From NCBI GenBank assembly GCA_002391225.1, contig DGRV01000021.1:45752-109751 (forward strand): DNA of 64,000 nt, given 5' to 3'. Below the pieces are notes generated by a model. It saw only the letters and a program-made list of their open reading frames with translations, did not search any database and was not told the DNA's origin. Of the stretch, positions 42,425-50,720 are shown in pieces (the first letter of the stretch is position 1; every line of letters begins with the position of its first letter). The DNA is from Christensenella sp. UBA4379. GTDB lineage: Bacteria > Bacillota > Clostridia > Christensenellales > Aristaeellaceae. Made by a program: the position numbers and the translations under genes.

Positions 42425-43744
42425 ATGGCGACTTATGTACCCGCCGCCCGGGAGGAAGAACAGGCCATGCTGGAAGCCTGCGGGCTTCATCAGCTGGACG
42501 ACCTCTACGGCGACGTGCCGGCCTCGGTCCGGCTGACAACCCCGCTGAACCTCCCCGAGGGCATGGCGGAAATGAGCGTCCGGCGGGAAATGGAGCGCCT
42601 GGCCGGACAGAACACCGTCTTTCCCCACGTATTCCGGGGGGCCGGCGCTTACCGCCACATGATCCCCGCCATCGTGGAGACCGCGGCGGGCCACGAGGCT
42701 TTCCGCACGGCCTACACCCCCTACCAGGCGGAGATCAGCCAGGGCGTGCTCCAGTCGATCTTTGAGTTTCAGACGGACATCTGCGAGCTGACCGGCATGG
42801 AAGCGGCCAACGCCAGCGTGTACGACGGCGCGTGCGCCGCCGCGGAGGCCTGCGAAATGTGCCGGGAACGCAAGCGCAGCCGCATCCTGGTGTCGGAAAG
42901 CGTGGACCCCAAGGTCCTCTCCGTCATCCGGACCTACGCCTTCGGCCGGGACGTCCAGGTGGATCTGGTCCCTTTAAGCGGCGGCGTGACCGACCCGGAG
43001 GCCCTTTCGGCCCTGGTGACGGAGGACGTATCCTGCCTGGTGGTGCAGCAGCCGAACTTCTTTGGCTGCCTGGAGGACCTGGACAAGCTTACAGCCCAGG
43101 CGCACGCGGGCGGGGCGAAGATGATCGTCCACTTTAACCCGATCGCCCTGGCCCTGCTCAAGACCCCGGGGGAATGCGGGGCGGACATCGCAGTGGGCGA
43201 GGGCCAGCCCCTGGGCATTCCGCTTTCCTGGGGCGGGCCCTACCTGGGCTTCATGGCGACCACGGCCAAGCTGATGCGCCGCCTGCCCGGACGGATCGTC
43301 GGGGAAACGGCGGATGAACAGGGCCGCCGGGCCTTCGTGCTGACCCTCCAGGCCCGGGAACAGCACATCCGCCGGGAAAAGGCCTCCTCCAACATCTGCT
43401 CCAACGAAGCCCTCTGCGCCCTGCGCGCCGCCGCCTACCTGGCGGCCATGGGCCCAAAGGGCCTGCGCGAAGTGGCCGTTCAGTGCGCTTCCAAGGCGCA
43501 TTACCTGCAGAAAGCCCTGGAGGAAGCGGGCCTTCCGCCTGTCTTCCCGGAGCGGGAGTTCTTCCATGAATTTGTGACCCATTGCCCTGATGCCGGACGG
43601 CTGCTTTCCGCCCTTCGCCGGGAGGGCATTTTGGGCGGCCTGCCCCTTTCCGGGAACCGCATGCTCTGGTGCGCGACGGAAATGAACACCCGGGAGGAAA
43701 TGGACCGGGCGGCGGCCATTGTGCGGGAGGTGACGAAACAGTGA
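42425..43744 (+). CDS. gcvPA: glycine dehydrogenase (decarboxylating) subunit 1
   Basis: The 439-residue protein is the N-terminal half of the P-protein: YVPAAREEEQAMLEACGLHQ, FRGAGAYRHMIPAIV, YTPYQAEISQGVLQSIFEFQ, GMEAANASVYDGA and IPLSWGGPYLGFMA. It forms a heteromer with GcvPB, which holds the PLP lysine, and decarboxylates glycine. Its stop overlaps the GTG start of gcvPB (GTGA). ATG 42425 has GTAGGAGGA upstream. Confidence 0.95.
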   Translation: MATYVPAAREEEQAMLEACGLHQLDDLYGDVPASVRLTTPLNLPEGMAEMSVRREMERLAGQNTVFPHVFRGAGAYRHMIPAIVETAAGHEAFRTAYTPYQAEISQGVLQSIFEFQTDICELTGMEAANASVYDGACAAAEACEMCRERKRSRILVSESVDPKVLSVIRTYAFGRDVQVDLVPLSGGVTDPEALSALVTEDVSCLVVQQPNFFGCLEDLDKLTAQAHAGGAKMIVHFNPIALALLKTPGECGADIAVGEGQPLGIPLSWGGPYLGFMATTAKLMRRLPGRIVGETADEQGRRAFVLTLQAREQHIRREKASSNICSNEALCALRAAAYLAAMGPKGLREVAVQCASKAHYLQKALEEAGLPPVFPEREFFHEFVTHCPDAGRLLSALRREGILGGLPLSGNRMLWCATEMNTREEMDRAAAIVREVTKQ

Positions 43745-45147
43745 AGCTGATCTTTGAACAGGGCCATCCCGGCCGCGGAACGGATTATCTCGGCCCCTGC
43801 GACGTGCCCATGGTGTCGATCCATGGCGCGCTGCGCGAAAAGCCCCTGCGCCTGCCCGAGGTTTCGGAAATCGAGGTGGACCGGCATTATTCTCAGCTGG
43901 CCCGCCGCACCCACGGGGTCAACGACGGCTTTTACCCCCTGGGCTCCTGCACGATGAAGTATAACCCCGCCATCAACGAATACGCGGCCTCCCTGCCCGG
44001 CTTTACCCAGGTCCACCCCCTGCAGGAGGCGGACACCGCTCAGGGTTGCCGGGAGGTATGCGAGCGGCTCAAAGCCATGCTCTGCGAGATCACCGGCATG
44101 GACGCCATGACCCTGCAGCCGGCCGCCGGAGCTCACGGGGAGTTTACCGGCCTGCTGCTGATCAAGGCTTATCACCGGGCCATGGGCCACACGGGCCGCA
44201 CCAAGATCCTGGTGCCCGACTCCGCCCACGGGACGAACCCGGCCAGTGCTTCCATGGCGGGCTTCGAGGTGGTCAGCATCGCCTCGGATGAAAACGGGTT
44301 TGTGGACCTGGGTGCCCTGAAAGCCGCCGCCAAAGAGGACGTGGCCGGCCTGATGCTGACCAACCCCAACACCGTGGGCCTGTTCGACCCGCAGATCCTG
44401 GAGATCACCCGCATCGTCCACGAGGCGGGCGGACTCAACTATTACGACGGGGCGAACCTCAACGCCGTCATGGGCGTCGCCCGGCCAGGGGACATGGGCT
44501 TTGACGTAGTGCATTTAAACCTTCACAAGACCTTCTCGACCCCCCACGGCGGCGGCGGCCCGGGCAGCGGGCCCAACGGCTGCAAGCAGTTCCTGGCCCC
44601 CTTCCTGCCGGGGCAGGATACGCCGGAATCCATCGGAAACGTCCGTTCCTTCGGCGGCAATTTCCTGGTCGCCGTCCGGGCGCTGACCTATCTGATGACG
44701 ATCGGGCGGGAGGGCGTGCCTCAGGCCGCCAAACACGCGGTCCTGAACGCCAACTACATGCGGGTGAAGCTCAGCGACCTGTTCCCCATGGCCTATGACC
44801 GGATCTGCATGCATGAGTTCGTGATGAGCCTGGAAAAGCTCAAGGAAGAGACGGGGGTTTCCGCCCTGGACGTGGCGAAGGCCATGCTGGACCACGGCAT
44901 CCACCCGCCGACGATGTATTTCCCCCTGATCGTCCACGAGGCGCTGATGGTGGAGCCGACGGAGACGGAGACCAGGGAAACCCTGGACGAAGCCGTCCGG
45001 GTCCTTCGGGAGATCTGGGAGAAGGCCCAACAGGATCCCTCCTCCATGCACCATCTGCCGGAAACCACCCCGGTCTGCCGGCCGGACGAAGTCGCCGCGG
45101 CCAGAAACCCGCGCATCCGCTATGATTTCGAAGCTATGGGCCGCTGA
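43741..45147 (+). CDS. gcvPB: glycine dehydrogenase (decarboxylating) subunit 2
   Basis: From GTG 43741 the protein is 468 residues and contains the PLP-binding Lys263 in LNLHKTFSTPHGGGGPGSGP. It also has PLGSCTMKYNPAINE, DSAHGTNPASASMAGFE and HPPTMYFPL, all standard for the catalytic half of split P-protein. The start overlaps the gcvPA stop. The last 26 bases overlap the start of lplA. Confidence 0.95.
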   Translation: MKLIFEQGHPGRGTDYLGPCDVPMVSIHGALREKPLRLPEVSEIEVDRHYSQLARRTHGVNDGFYPLGSCTMKYNPAINEYAASLPGFTQVHPLQEADTAQGCREVCERLKAMLCEITGMDAMTLQPAAGAHGEFTGLLLIKAYHRAMGHTGRTKILVPDSAHGTNPASASMAGFEVVSIASDENGFVDLGALKAAAKEDVAGLMLTNPNTVGLFDPQILEITRIVHEAGGLNYYDGANLNAVMGVARPGDMGFDVVHLNLHKTFSTPHGGGGPGSGPNGCKQFLAPFLPGQDTPESIGNVRSFGGNFLVAVRALTYLMTIGREGVPQAAKHAVLNANYMRVKLSDLFPMAYDRICMHEFVMSLEKLKEETGVSALDVAKAMLDHGIHPPTMYFPLIVHEALMVEPTETETRETLDEAVRVLREIWEKAQQDPSSMHHLPETTPVCRPDEVAAARNPRIRYDFEAMGR

Positions 45148-46129
45148 GGGCCGGTCCTTCTCCGCGCCTAAAAACCTGGCGGCGGAGGCCTTCCTGACGG
45201 AAGCGGCCCTCCCGGGCGAGATCATCCTCTTTCTGTGGCAGAACGAAAAAACCGTGGTCATCGGCAGAAACCAGAACGCCTGGAAGGAATGCCGCCTGGA
45301 CGCCCTTAAAAAGGATGGGGGGACCCTGGTGCGCCGTCTGTCCGGCGGCGGGGCCGTCTTTCACGACCTGGGCAACTTGAACGTTTCGTTCTGTCTGCCC
45401 AGGGAGGAGGAGGATATTCCCCGCCAGACCCGGGTCCTCTTAAGCGCCCTGCGCCTGCTGGGCGTTCAGGCCTCCGTCAGCGGCCGGAACGACCTGGAGG
45501 CGGACGGCCGGAAGTTTTCGGGCCACGCCTATTACCGGCAGGGGACGAAAGCCTGCCATCACGCCACCCTCATGCTGGAGGTGGACCGGGAAGCCCTGTC
45601 CAGATACCTCCGCGTCTCCCCCCTGAAGCTCCGCTCCCGGGGGGTGGATTCCGTGCGGGCCCGGGTGGTCAACCTGAAGGAACTGGCGCCCGCTCTGACG
45701 GTTCCCGCCCTGTGCGAGGCAGTCAAGCAGGCCTTTGGGGCGGAGTACGGCCTGCCCGTTGAACCCTTCTCCTGGGAGGAGCGGCTTTTGGGTGCGGAAA
45801 GGGAACGCCTTTCCTCCCTTGAAGCCCGCTTTTCCTCCTGGGACTGGACCTATGGGCGGAGGATCGCCTTCACCCTTTCGGATCAGGCCCGTTTTCCCTG
45901 GGGGGAGGCGGACCTGCGGCTCCGGGTGGACAGCGGGCGGATCCGGGCCTGCCAGTGCTTTACCGACGCCATGGACCCCCTCTGGACGGAAAACATGGAG
46001 GAGGCCCTGCGGGACGTCCGCTTTGCTCCGGAGGACCTTCGGGCCGTCTTTTCCTCCCTCCCGCCTGCTGTGGAGCCCGGGATGCGGGAAGATCTGGAGC
46101 GGATGATCGTGAATCTTTCAATCAAATAA
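45122..46129 (+). CDS. lplA: lipoate-protein ligase A
   Basis: The 335-residue protein has the LplA/BPL fold with LFLWQNEKTVVIGRNQNAW and the lipoate-loop RRLSGGGAVFHDLGNLNVSF. It has GRNDLEADGRKFSGHAYYRQ and a C-terminal accessory domain that ends with LERMIVNLSI. It attaches free lipoate to GcvH with ATP. Presence here without lipA or lipB suggests that the cell scavenges lipoate for this system, as far as this window shows. It starts inside the gcvPB end, so expression is coupled. Confidence 0.92.
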   Translation: MISKLWAAEGRSFSAPKNLAAEAFLTEAALPGEIILFLWQNEKTVVIGRNQNAWKECRLDALKKDGGTLVRRLSGGGAVFHDLGNLNVSFCLPREEEDIPRQTRVLLSALRLLGVQASVSGRNDLEADGRKFSGHAYYRQGTKACHHATLMLEVDREALSRYLRVSPLKLRSRGVDSVRARVVNLKELAPALTVPALCEAVKQAFGAEYGLPVEPFSWEERLLGAERERLSSLEARFSSWDWTYGRRIAFTLSDQARFPWGEADLRLRVDSGRIRACQCFTDAMDPLWTENMEEALRDVRFAPEDLRAVFSSLPPAVEPGMREDLERMIVNLSIK

Positions 46130-46141
46130 AAGGAGACCGAC

Positions 46142-47497
46142 ATGCAGGAATTTGATCTGGTTGTCATCGGCGCCGGTCCGGGCGGGTATGAAACGGCCCT
46201 GGCCGCCGCCGGGGAGATGCGGGTCGCCCTGGTGGAAAAGGACGAGCTGGGCGGCACCTGCCTGAACCGCGGCTGCATTCCCACCAAGTCTCTGCTGCAC
46301 GCGGCGCAGCTGCTGGAGGACATCCGGCACAGCGGCGTCTTCGGCGTTCAGGCCGGGGAGGCCGCCTTTGATTTTCCCCAAATCCAGGCGCGCAAGGACC
46401 AGGTGGTGAGCCAGCTGCGGGACGGCATTGCCCTGCGGCTGAAGCAGAAAAAGGTGGCCGTCTACCATGGAACCGGCGCCATCCTGGACGCCCATACGGT
46501 GAAGGTCCGGGGGACGGAGGAAGCGCTGCTCCATACAGAGCATATCCTGATCGCGACCGGCTCCAGGCCGGCCCTCCCCCCGATCCCCGGCATTGATTGC
46601 CCGAACGTGGAGACCAGCGATACCCTGCTGGCCAAGGCGGACAGCATCTATCCGCGGCTGTTGATCATCGGGGGCGGGGTCATCGGGGTGGAGTTCGCTT
46701 CCGTCTTTTCCGCCATGGGCAGCCAGGTGACCATCGTGGAGGCCCTGCCAAGGATCCTGGCCAATATGGACAAGGAAATCAGCCAGAGCCTCAAGATGCT
46801 GATGAAAAAGCGAGGCGTGCAGGTCCTCTGCGACACCAAGGTGCAGGAAATCCAGAGAGAGGGCGAAACCCTTTACTGCCTGTGCGTCCAGGAGGAAAAG
46901 GAGCTTTCTTTGGAGGCGGACGGCATCCTCGTCTGCGTGGGCCGCAGACCCTGCTTTGCCGGCCTGTTTGAAGAGGGCTTCTCCGTTCAGGAGGACCGGG
47001 GCCGGATCCTGGTGAACGAGCATTTTGAAACCAGCTGTCCGGGCGTCTACGCCATCGGGGACGTGATCGGCGGGGCGATGCTCGCCCATGCCGCTACCGC
47101 CCAGGGCCGCTGTGCCCTGGCCCACATGCAGGGGCGGACGCCGCCTGTGTCCCTGGTCATCCCTGCCTGCGTCTATACAGACCCGGAGATCGCCTCCGTC
47201 GGCCTGACGACCGAGGAAGCCAAGGAGCGGGGCCTCCAGGCCGAGACCCATAAATACCCCATGTCCGCCAACGGAAAAAGCCTGCTCACCCAGCAGGAGA
47301 GGGGCTTTATCAAGGTGGTCTTTGAAAAGGAGAGCCACCGCCTCCTGGGGGCCCAGATGATGTGCGCCCGGGCGTCGGACCTGATCAGCGAGATGACGCA
47401 GGCCCTGGTGCGCGGCAGCACCCTGGAGGAGCTGGCCGCCGTCATCCGCCCCCACCCCACCTTCAGCGAAGGAATTACCGAAGCGGTCACGCTGTAA
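46142..47497 (+). CDS. lpdA: dihydrolipoyl dehydrogenase (L-protein)
   Basis: The 451-residue flavoprotein has the FAD motif VVIGAGPGGYETA, the redox disulfide Cys40-x4-Cys45 in GGTCLNRGCIPTKSL and the NAD motif IIGGGVIGVEFASVF. VYAIGDVIGG follows, and the C-terminal His-Glu pair is in RPHPTFSEGITEA. It reoxidises the lipoyl arm of GcvH and gives NADH. It ends the glycine-cleavage operon, 12 bases after lplA with AAAAGGAG before the ATG. Confidence 0.94.
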   Translation: MQEFDLVVIGAGPGGYETALAAAGEMRVALVEKDELGGTCLNRGCIPTKSLLHAAQLLEDIRHSGVFGVQAGEAAFDFPQIQARKDQVVSQLRDGIALRLKQKKVAVYHGTGAILDAHTVKVRGTEEALLHTEHILIATGSRPALPPIPGIDCPNVETSDTLLAKADSIYPRLLIIGGGVIGVEFASVFSAMGSQVTIVEALPRILANMDKEISQSLKMLMKKRGVQVLCDTKVQEIQREGETLYCLCVQEEKELSLEADGILVCVGRRPCFAGLFEEGFSVQEDRGRILVNEHFETSCPGVYAIGDVIGGAMLAHAATAQGRCALAHMQGRTPPVSLVIPACVYTDPEIASVGLTTEEAKERGLQAETHKYPMSANGKSLLTQQERGFIKVVFEKESHRLLGAQMMCARASDLISEMTQALVRGSTLEELAAVIRPHPTFSEGITEAVTL

Positions 47498-47520
47498 ATA
47501 TCATAGAGGAGGATACATTC

Positions 47521-50010
47521 ATGCGGTGTATGAAGATCAACCGGGACTGGTATTTCGATCTGGGACAGCTGGATGTCGGCAAACGGGCCAGCCGTCAGCT
47601 CGGCGCGCAGATGGTGAACCTGCCCCACGACTATATGATTTGCGGCGAGGTATTCGCCGAGGCCCCCTCCGGGGCGGCCAGCGGCTATTATGACGCGGGC
47701 GTGGCCCACTACGTCAAGGAGATCGATATTCCAGCCGACTGGGCGGGGGAGAGGATCGCCCTTCGGCTGGACGGGGCGATGATGAACGCCACCGTCGAGA
47801 TCAACGGGGACAAGGCGGCCCTGCAGCATTACGGCTACGCCCCCTTTGAAGCAGACATCACCCGTCTGGTCTACCCGGGGGAAAAGAACCGCGTCGTCAT
47901 CACCGTGAACCCCAGCATGCAGCCCAACTCCCGCTGGTATTCGGGCGCCGGCCTGTTCCGGGGCGTCGAGCTGGCCCACGGGCCGATGCTGCGCGCGGCC
48001 TTCGGCGGCCTGTCCGCCTGGACGAAGAAAATCGAGTACGACGCATCCGGAGCCCCGGAGACCGCTTATCTGAACGTATCCGCCGACATTGAAAACGGCT
48101 GGGCGGAAAACCGGGTGGCGGAGGTCTGGTTTGACCTCATCCGGGAGGACAGCGGGGAAACGGTGCTGTCCCGGAAAACGGTAACGCAGGTAGGCCCCCT
48201 GTCCACGGCCACAGCCTACATGACCCTGACCGTAGACCAGCCCCGCCTCTGGAGCGCCGAATCTCCGGAGCTCTACCGCCTCAAAGTCCGGGTCAAAGAG
48301 ATCGGGACCTACAAAACCCGCGTCATCCCGTCTGAGAAACCGACAGAAGACGAGGACTGCGTGCTGTTCGGCATCCGCACGATCGAGGCGGACGTCAGGC
48401 ACGGCCTTCGGATCAACGGGCGGGAGACCAAGCTCAAGGGCGGCTGCCTGCACCACGACAACGGGGTGATCGGCGCGGTCAGCCTCTACGACGCCGAGGC
48501 CCGGAAGGTGAAAAAGCTCAAGGAAGCGGGCTTCAACGCCATCCGCATCACGCACAACCCGCCCTCCGCCGCCCTGATCGAGGCCTGTGACCGGCTGGGC
48601 ATGTACGTGTTCGACGAAGCCTTCGACGCCTGGGGCATGGGCAAGCAGCCCGGCGATTACAATCAGTTTTTTGAAACGGATTGGGAAAAGGACCTGTCCG
48701 CCTTCGTCCGGCGGGACCGCTGCCACCCCAGCGTGATCCTCTGGTCCACCGGCAATGAGATCACCGAGCGCGCGGGCCTGGGGGAGGGCTATATCGTGGC
48801 GCGGAAGCTGGCGGAAGCGATCCGCCGGCTGGACCCGAGCCGTCCCGTCTCCAACGCCGTCTGCTCCTTCTGGAACGGGCTGGACGACGTCCTGCAGGAC
48901 GAACAGCAGCGCAGGTGGAGCGCCGGCCAGAACGCCGCCCCCGGGAAGGAGGACCTGCTCTGGGAGGAATACACCGAGGGCTTTGTCAATGGGCTGGACG
49001 TGGTCGGCTACAACTATCTGGAGGACAAGTACGAAAAGGACCACGCGATGTTCCCGGAGCGGGTGATCCTGGGCAGCGAAAACTTCCCCAAGGAAATCGG
49101 CCTCCACTGGCCCATGATCGAAAAAACCCCCTGGGTCATCGGGGATTTCACCTGGACGGCCTGGGATTATATCGGCGAGGCGGGCATCGGCAAGGCCTCC
49201 TTCTATGAGCCGGGAGATCCACGGATCGGCAATCCCTGGGGCGCGCCCAGCCCCTTCCCCTGGCGCACCGCCAACGACGCGGATTTTGACGTCACCGGCT
49301 GTATCCGTCCCCAGGGCGTCTACCGGCGGATCGTATGGGGCAGCGGGGAAACCGCCCTCTTCTCCTACGACCCGGATCATTTTGACAAGGTGGAAACCCT
49401 CTCCAACTGGGGCTTCCCCGGCGTATGGCCCCGCTGGAACTGGCAGGGCCGGGAAGGAAAGCCGGTGAAGGTCGCCGTGTTCAGCCTGGCGGAGGAAGCC
49501 GAGCTCCTGGTCAACGGCGTATCCCAGGGCAGGCTTAAGGCTGGCGAAGCCCTGGTGCAGGGCATGCCCGGAACCTTCCTGTTTGAAACCGTCTACCAGC
49601 CCGGCACGGTGGAAGCCGTGGGGTATGTAGACGGCCGGGAGGTATCCCGTTCCGCGCTCCGGACCGCGGGCAGGGCGATCGGCCTCCGCCTGACGGCCGA
49701 AACGCCCTGCCTCAAAGCGGACGGGGAATCCCTGGCTTATGTCCACGCCGAGCTGGTCGATGAAAACGGGAACACCGTCCCGGACGCCGACGTCCTTCTG
49801 ACCGCCCGGGTCACCGGCGCGGCGGAGCTGCTGGGCTTTGGCAGCGGCCAGCCCGTCACCGCCGAGAATTATTCCGCCGGCCGCTTCACCACCTACCAGG
49901 GCCGTGCCCTGGCCGTCCTCCGTGCCGGCCAGAACCCCGGCGAAGCCCGCCTGATCATCCAGGCGGAGGGGATCGGGGAGAAGGAGATCGTGGTGCCGGT
50001 AAAGGCATAA
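47521..50010 (+). CDS. GH2 family glycoside hydrolase (beta-galactosidase type)
   Basis: The 829-residue protein has the GH2 jelly-roll (NRDWYFDLG, NLPHDYM, GWYSGAGLFR-like PNSRWYSGAGLFRGVEL), the TIM barrel with LKGGCLHHDNGVIG and IRITHNPPSAAL. The acid/base Glu413 is in ILWSTGNEITE and the nucleophile Glu in LGSENFPKE. C-terminal sandwich domains follow. No signal peptide is seen, so it acts inside the cell, on beta-galactosides or beta-glucuronides. ATG 47521 has GAGGAGG upstream; read-through from lpdA is possible, as only 23 bases separate them. Confidence 0.92.
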   Translation: MRCMKINRDWYFDLGQLDVGKRASRQLGAQMVNLPHDYMICGEVFAEAPSGAASGYYDAGVAHYVKEIDIPADWAGERIALRLDGAMMNATVEINGDKAALQHYGYAPFEADITRLVYPGEKNRVVITVNPSMQPNSRWYSGAGLFRGVELAHGPMLRAAFGGLSAWTKKIEYDASGAPETAYLNVSADIENGWAENRVAEVWFDLIREDSGETVLSRKTVTQVGPLSTATAYMTLTVDQPRLWSAESPELYRLKVRVKEIGTYKTRVIPSEKPTEDEDCVLFGIRTIEADVRHGLRINGRETKLKGGCLHHDNGVIGAVSLYDAEARKVKKLKEAGFNAIRITHNPPSAALIEACDRLGMYVFDEAFDAWGMGKQPGDYNQFFETDWEKDLSAFVRRDRCHPSVILWSTGNEITERAGLGEGYIVARKLAEAIRRLDPSRPVSNAVCSFWNGLDDVLQDEQQRRWSAGQNAAPGKEDLLWEEYTEGFVNGLDVVGYNYLEDKYEKDHAMFPERVILGSENFPKEIGLHWPMIEKTPWVIGDFTWTAWDYIGEAGIGKASFYEPGDPRIGNPWGAPSPFPWRTANDADFDVTGCIRPQGVYRRIVWGSGETALFSYDPDHFDKVETLSNWGFPGVWPRWNWQGREGKPVKVAVFSLAEEAELLVNGVSQGRLKAGEALVQGMPGTFLFETVYQPGTVEAVGYVDGREVSRSALRTAGRAIGLRLTAETPCLKADGESLAYVHAELVDENGNTVPDADVLLTARVTGAAELLGFGSGQPVTAENYSAGRFTTYQGRALAVLRAGQNPGEARLIIQAEGIGEKEIVVPVKA

Positions 50011-50014
50011 TAAA

Positions 50015-50044
50015 AACCGTTCGCCGAGGTAAAAGCGAACGGTT
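50015..50044 (+). terminator. terminator hairpin after the GH2 gene
   Basis: Perfect arms AACCGTTCGC and GCGAACGGTT lie just after the stop. The T-run is short (GGTTGAG), so it may be mainly a protective stem. Confidence 0.65.
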
Positions 50045-50231
50045 GAGAGAGAGGCAGTTGCACTGTGGTTATTATAAGCGAAATCAATTTTAAAATATAC
50101 AGGAATTCTGTGAACAGTGTGTGAAAGCTTTGATCAAGATGAAACTCTTTGATTTTGAATATTTTGGCATTCGCAGTTGCGCCGTCATTTGACAAAGCAC
50201 CTGCCCAAGATCCCCAAATGTCCTTTACAAG

Positions 50232-50292
50232 CCGTTCCGAAAGGGGCGGTTTTTGTGTTATCAGTAGTGTTATTAGTAGCGTTATTAGTAGC
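50232..50292 (+). repeat. hairpin with T-run followed by a 12-bp tandem repeat
   Basis: CCGTTCC-GAAA-GGGGCGG with a following TTTTTG resembles a terminator. It is followed by three head-to-tail copies of GTTATTAGTAGC (50257-50292, the first with two changes). No gene is recognised from 50045 to 50334. Confidence 0.55.
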
Positions 50293-50334
50293 GTTACGCA
50301 GGACTGTATTCACCTATCATTTTCCAAAAAGAAG

Positions 50335-50366
50335 AATCCCCCGGAAACGTCCATTTCCAGGGGATT
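50335..50366 (-). terminator. terminator of the former tRNA-Ser gene
   Basis: AATCCCC-x-GGAAA pairs with TTTCC-x-GGGGATT. On the minus strand it lies directly after the tRNA 3' end and is followed by TTCTTCTTTTT. Confidence 0.65.
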
Positions 50367-50369
50367 TTG

Positions 50370-50432
50370 GCGGAGAAGCCGGGATTTGAACCCGGGCTGC
50401 CATTTCTGACACTACTCCCTTAGCAGGGGAGC
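50370..50432 (-). tRNA. tRNA-Ser(GCU) 3' fragment (probable attachment site), not a complete gene
   Basis: On the minus strand the anticodon arm is complete (CTCCC, loop CTGCTAA with anticodon GCU, GGGAG). Then come a long variable arm (TGTC-x-GGCA), the T arm (CCCGGGTTCAAATCCCGG) and the 3' acceptor strand CTTCTCC with G discriminator. The 5' acceptor strand and D arm are missing: the sequence before the anticodon arm is unrelated. Such 3' tRNA pieces next to an integrase are left or made by tRNA-targeting mobile elements. It cannot give a functional tRNA. Confidence 0.75.
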
Positions 50433-50498
50433 ACAAAACCTTGATTTTACGGCGTTTTCATGGTGCTTGTTACCAGTATGTTACCAGTAAAACGGTTT

Positions 50499-50710
50499 TT
50501 ACAATGATTCGATGGCTTGCAATACGTCTGTGTCATCCGGATGGCAATAACGATCAAGCACTTTAGTGGTAGATCAGCGCATGATTTTACGGATCAATGC
50601 CGGAGCAATGTTCTTGGTGATTGACAGCGTTGTAGCGGTTGTATGCAGGCAACTGTACGGGCCGAGTGTTTGGTAACCAGTCACGGACAAGACTTCGCAA
50701 TACATAGAAA
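50499..50710 (-). pseudogene. tyrosine recombinase (phage/ICE integrase), C-terminal remnant
   Basis: Leftward translation gives VTGYQTLGPYSCLHTTATTL, then SITKNIAPALIRKIMR, a TGA stop, and after it STTKVLDRYCHPDDTDVLQA ending IESL with TAA at 50499-50501. This is the final catalytic part of a tyrosine integrase: the box normally H-x-x-R-H-T has Leu instead of the Arg (SCLHTT), and the nucleophile Tyr is in LDRY. The internal stop, lost Arg and lacking N-terminus show decay. It stands 66 bases from the tRNA-Ser fragment and points at it, the usual order for integrases and their att site. Confidence 0.78.
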
Positions 50711-50720
50711 ACCAGTACCT

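Noticed and set aside
47173..49746. Long minus-strand open frame opposite lpdA and the GH2 gene
   Set aside because: Shadow of the GH2 gene; low-complexity composition and no ribosome site.
50257..50292. CRISPR-like direct repeats
   Set aside because: Units are 12 bases, head to tail and without spacers; no cas genes are present.
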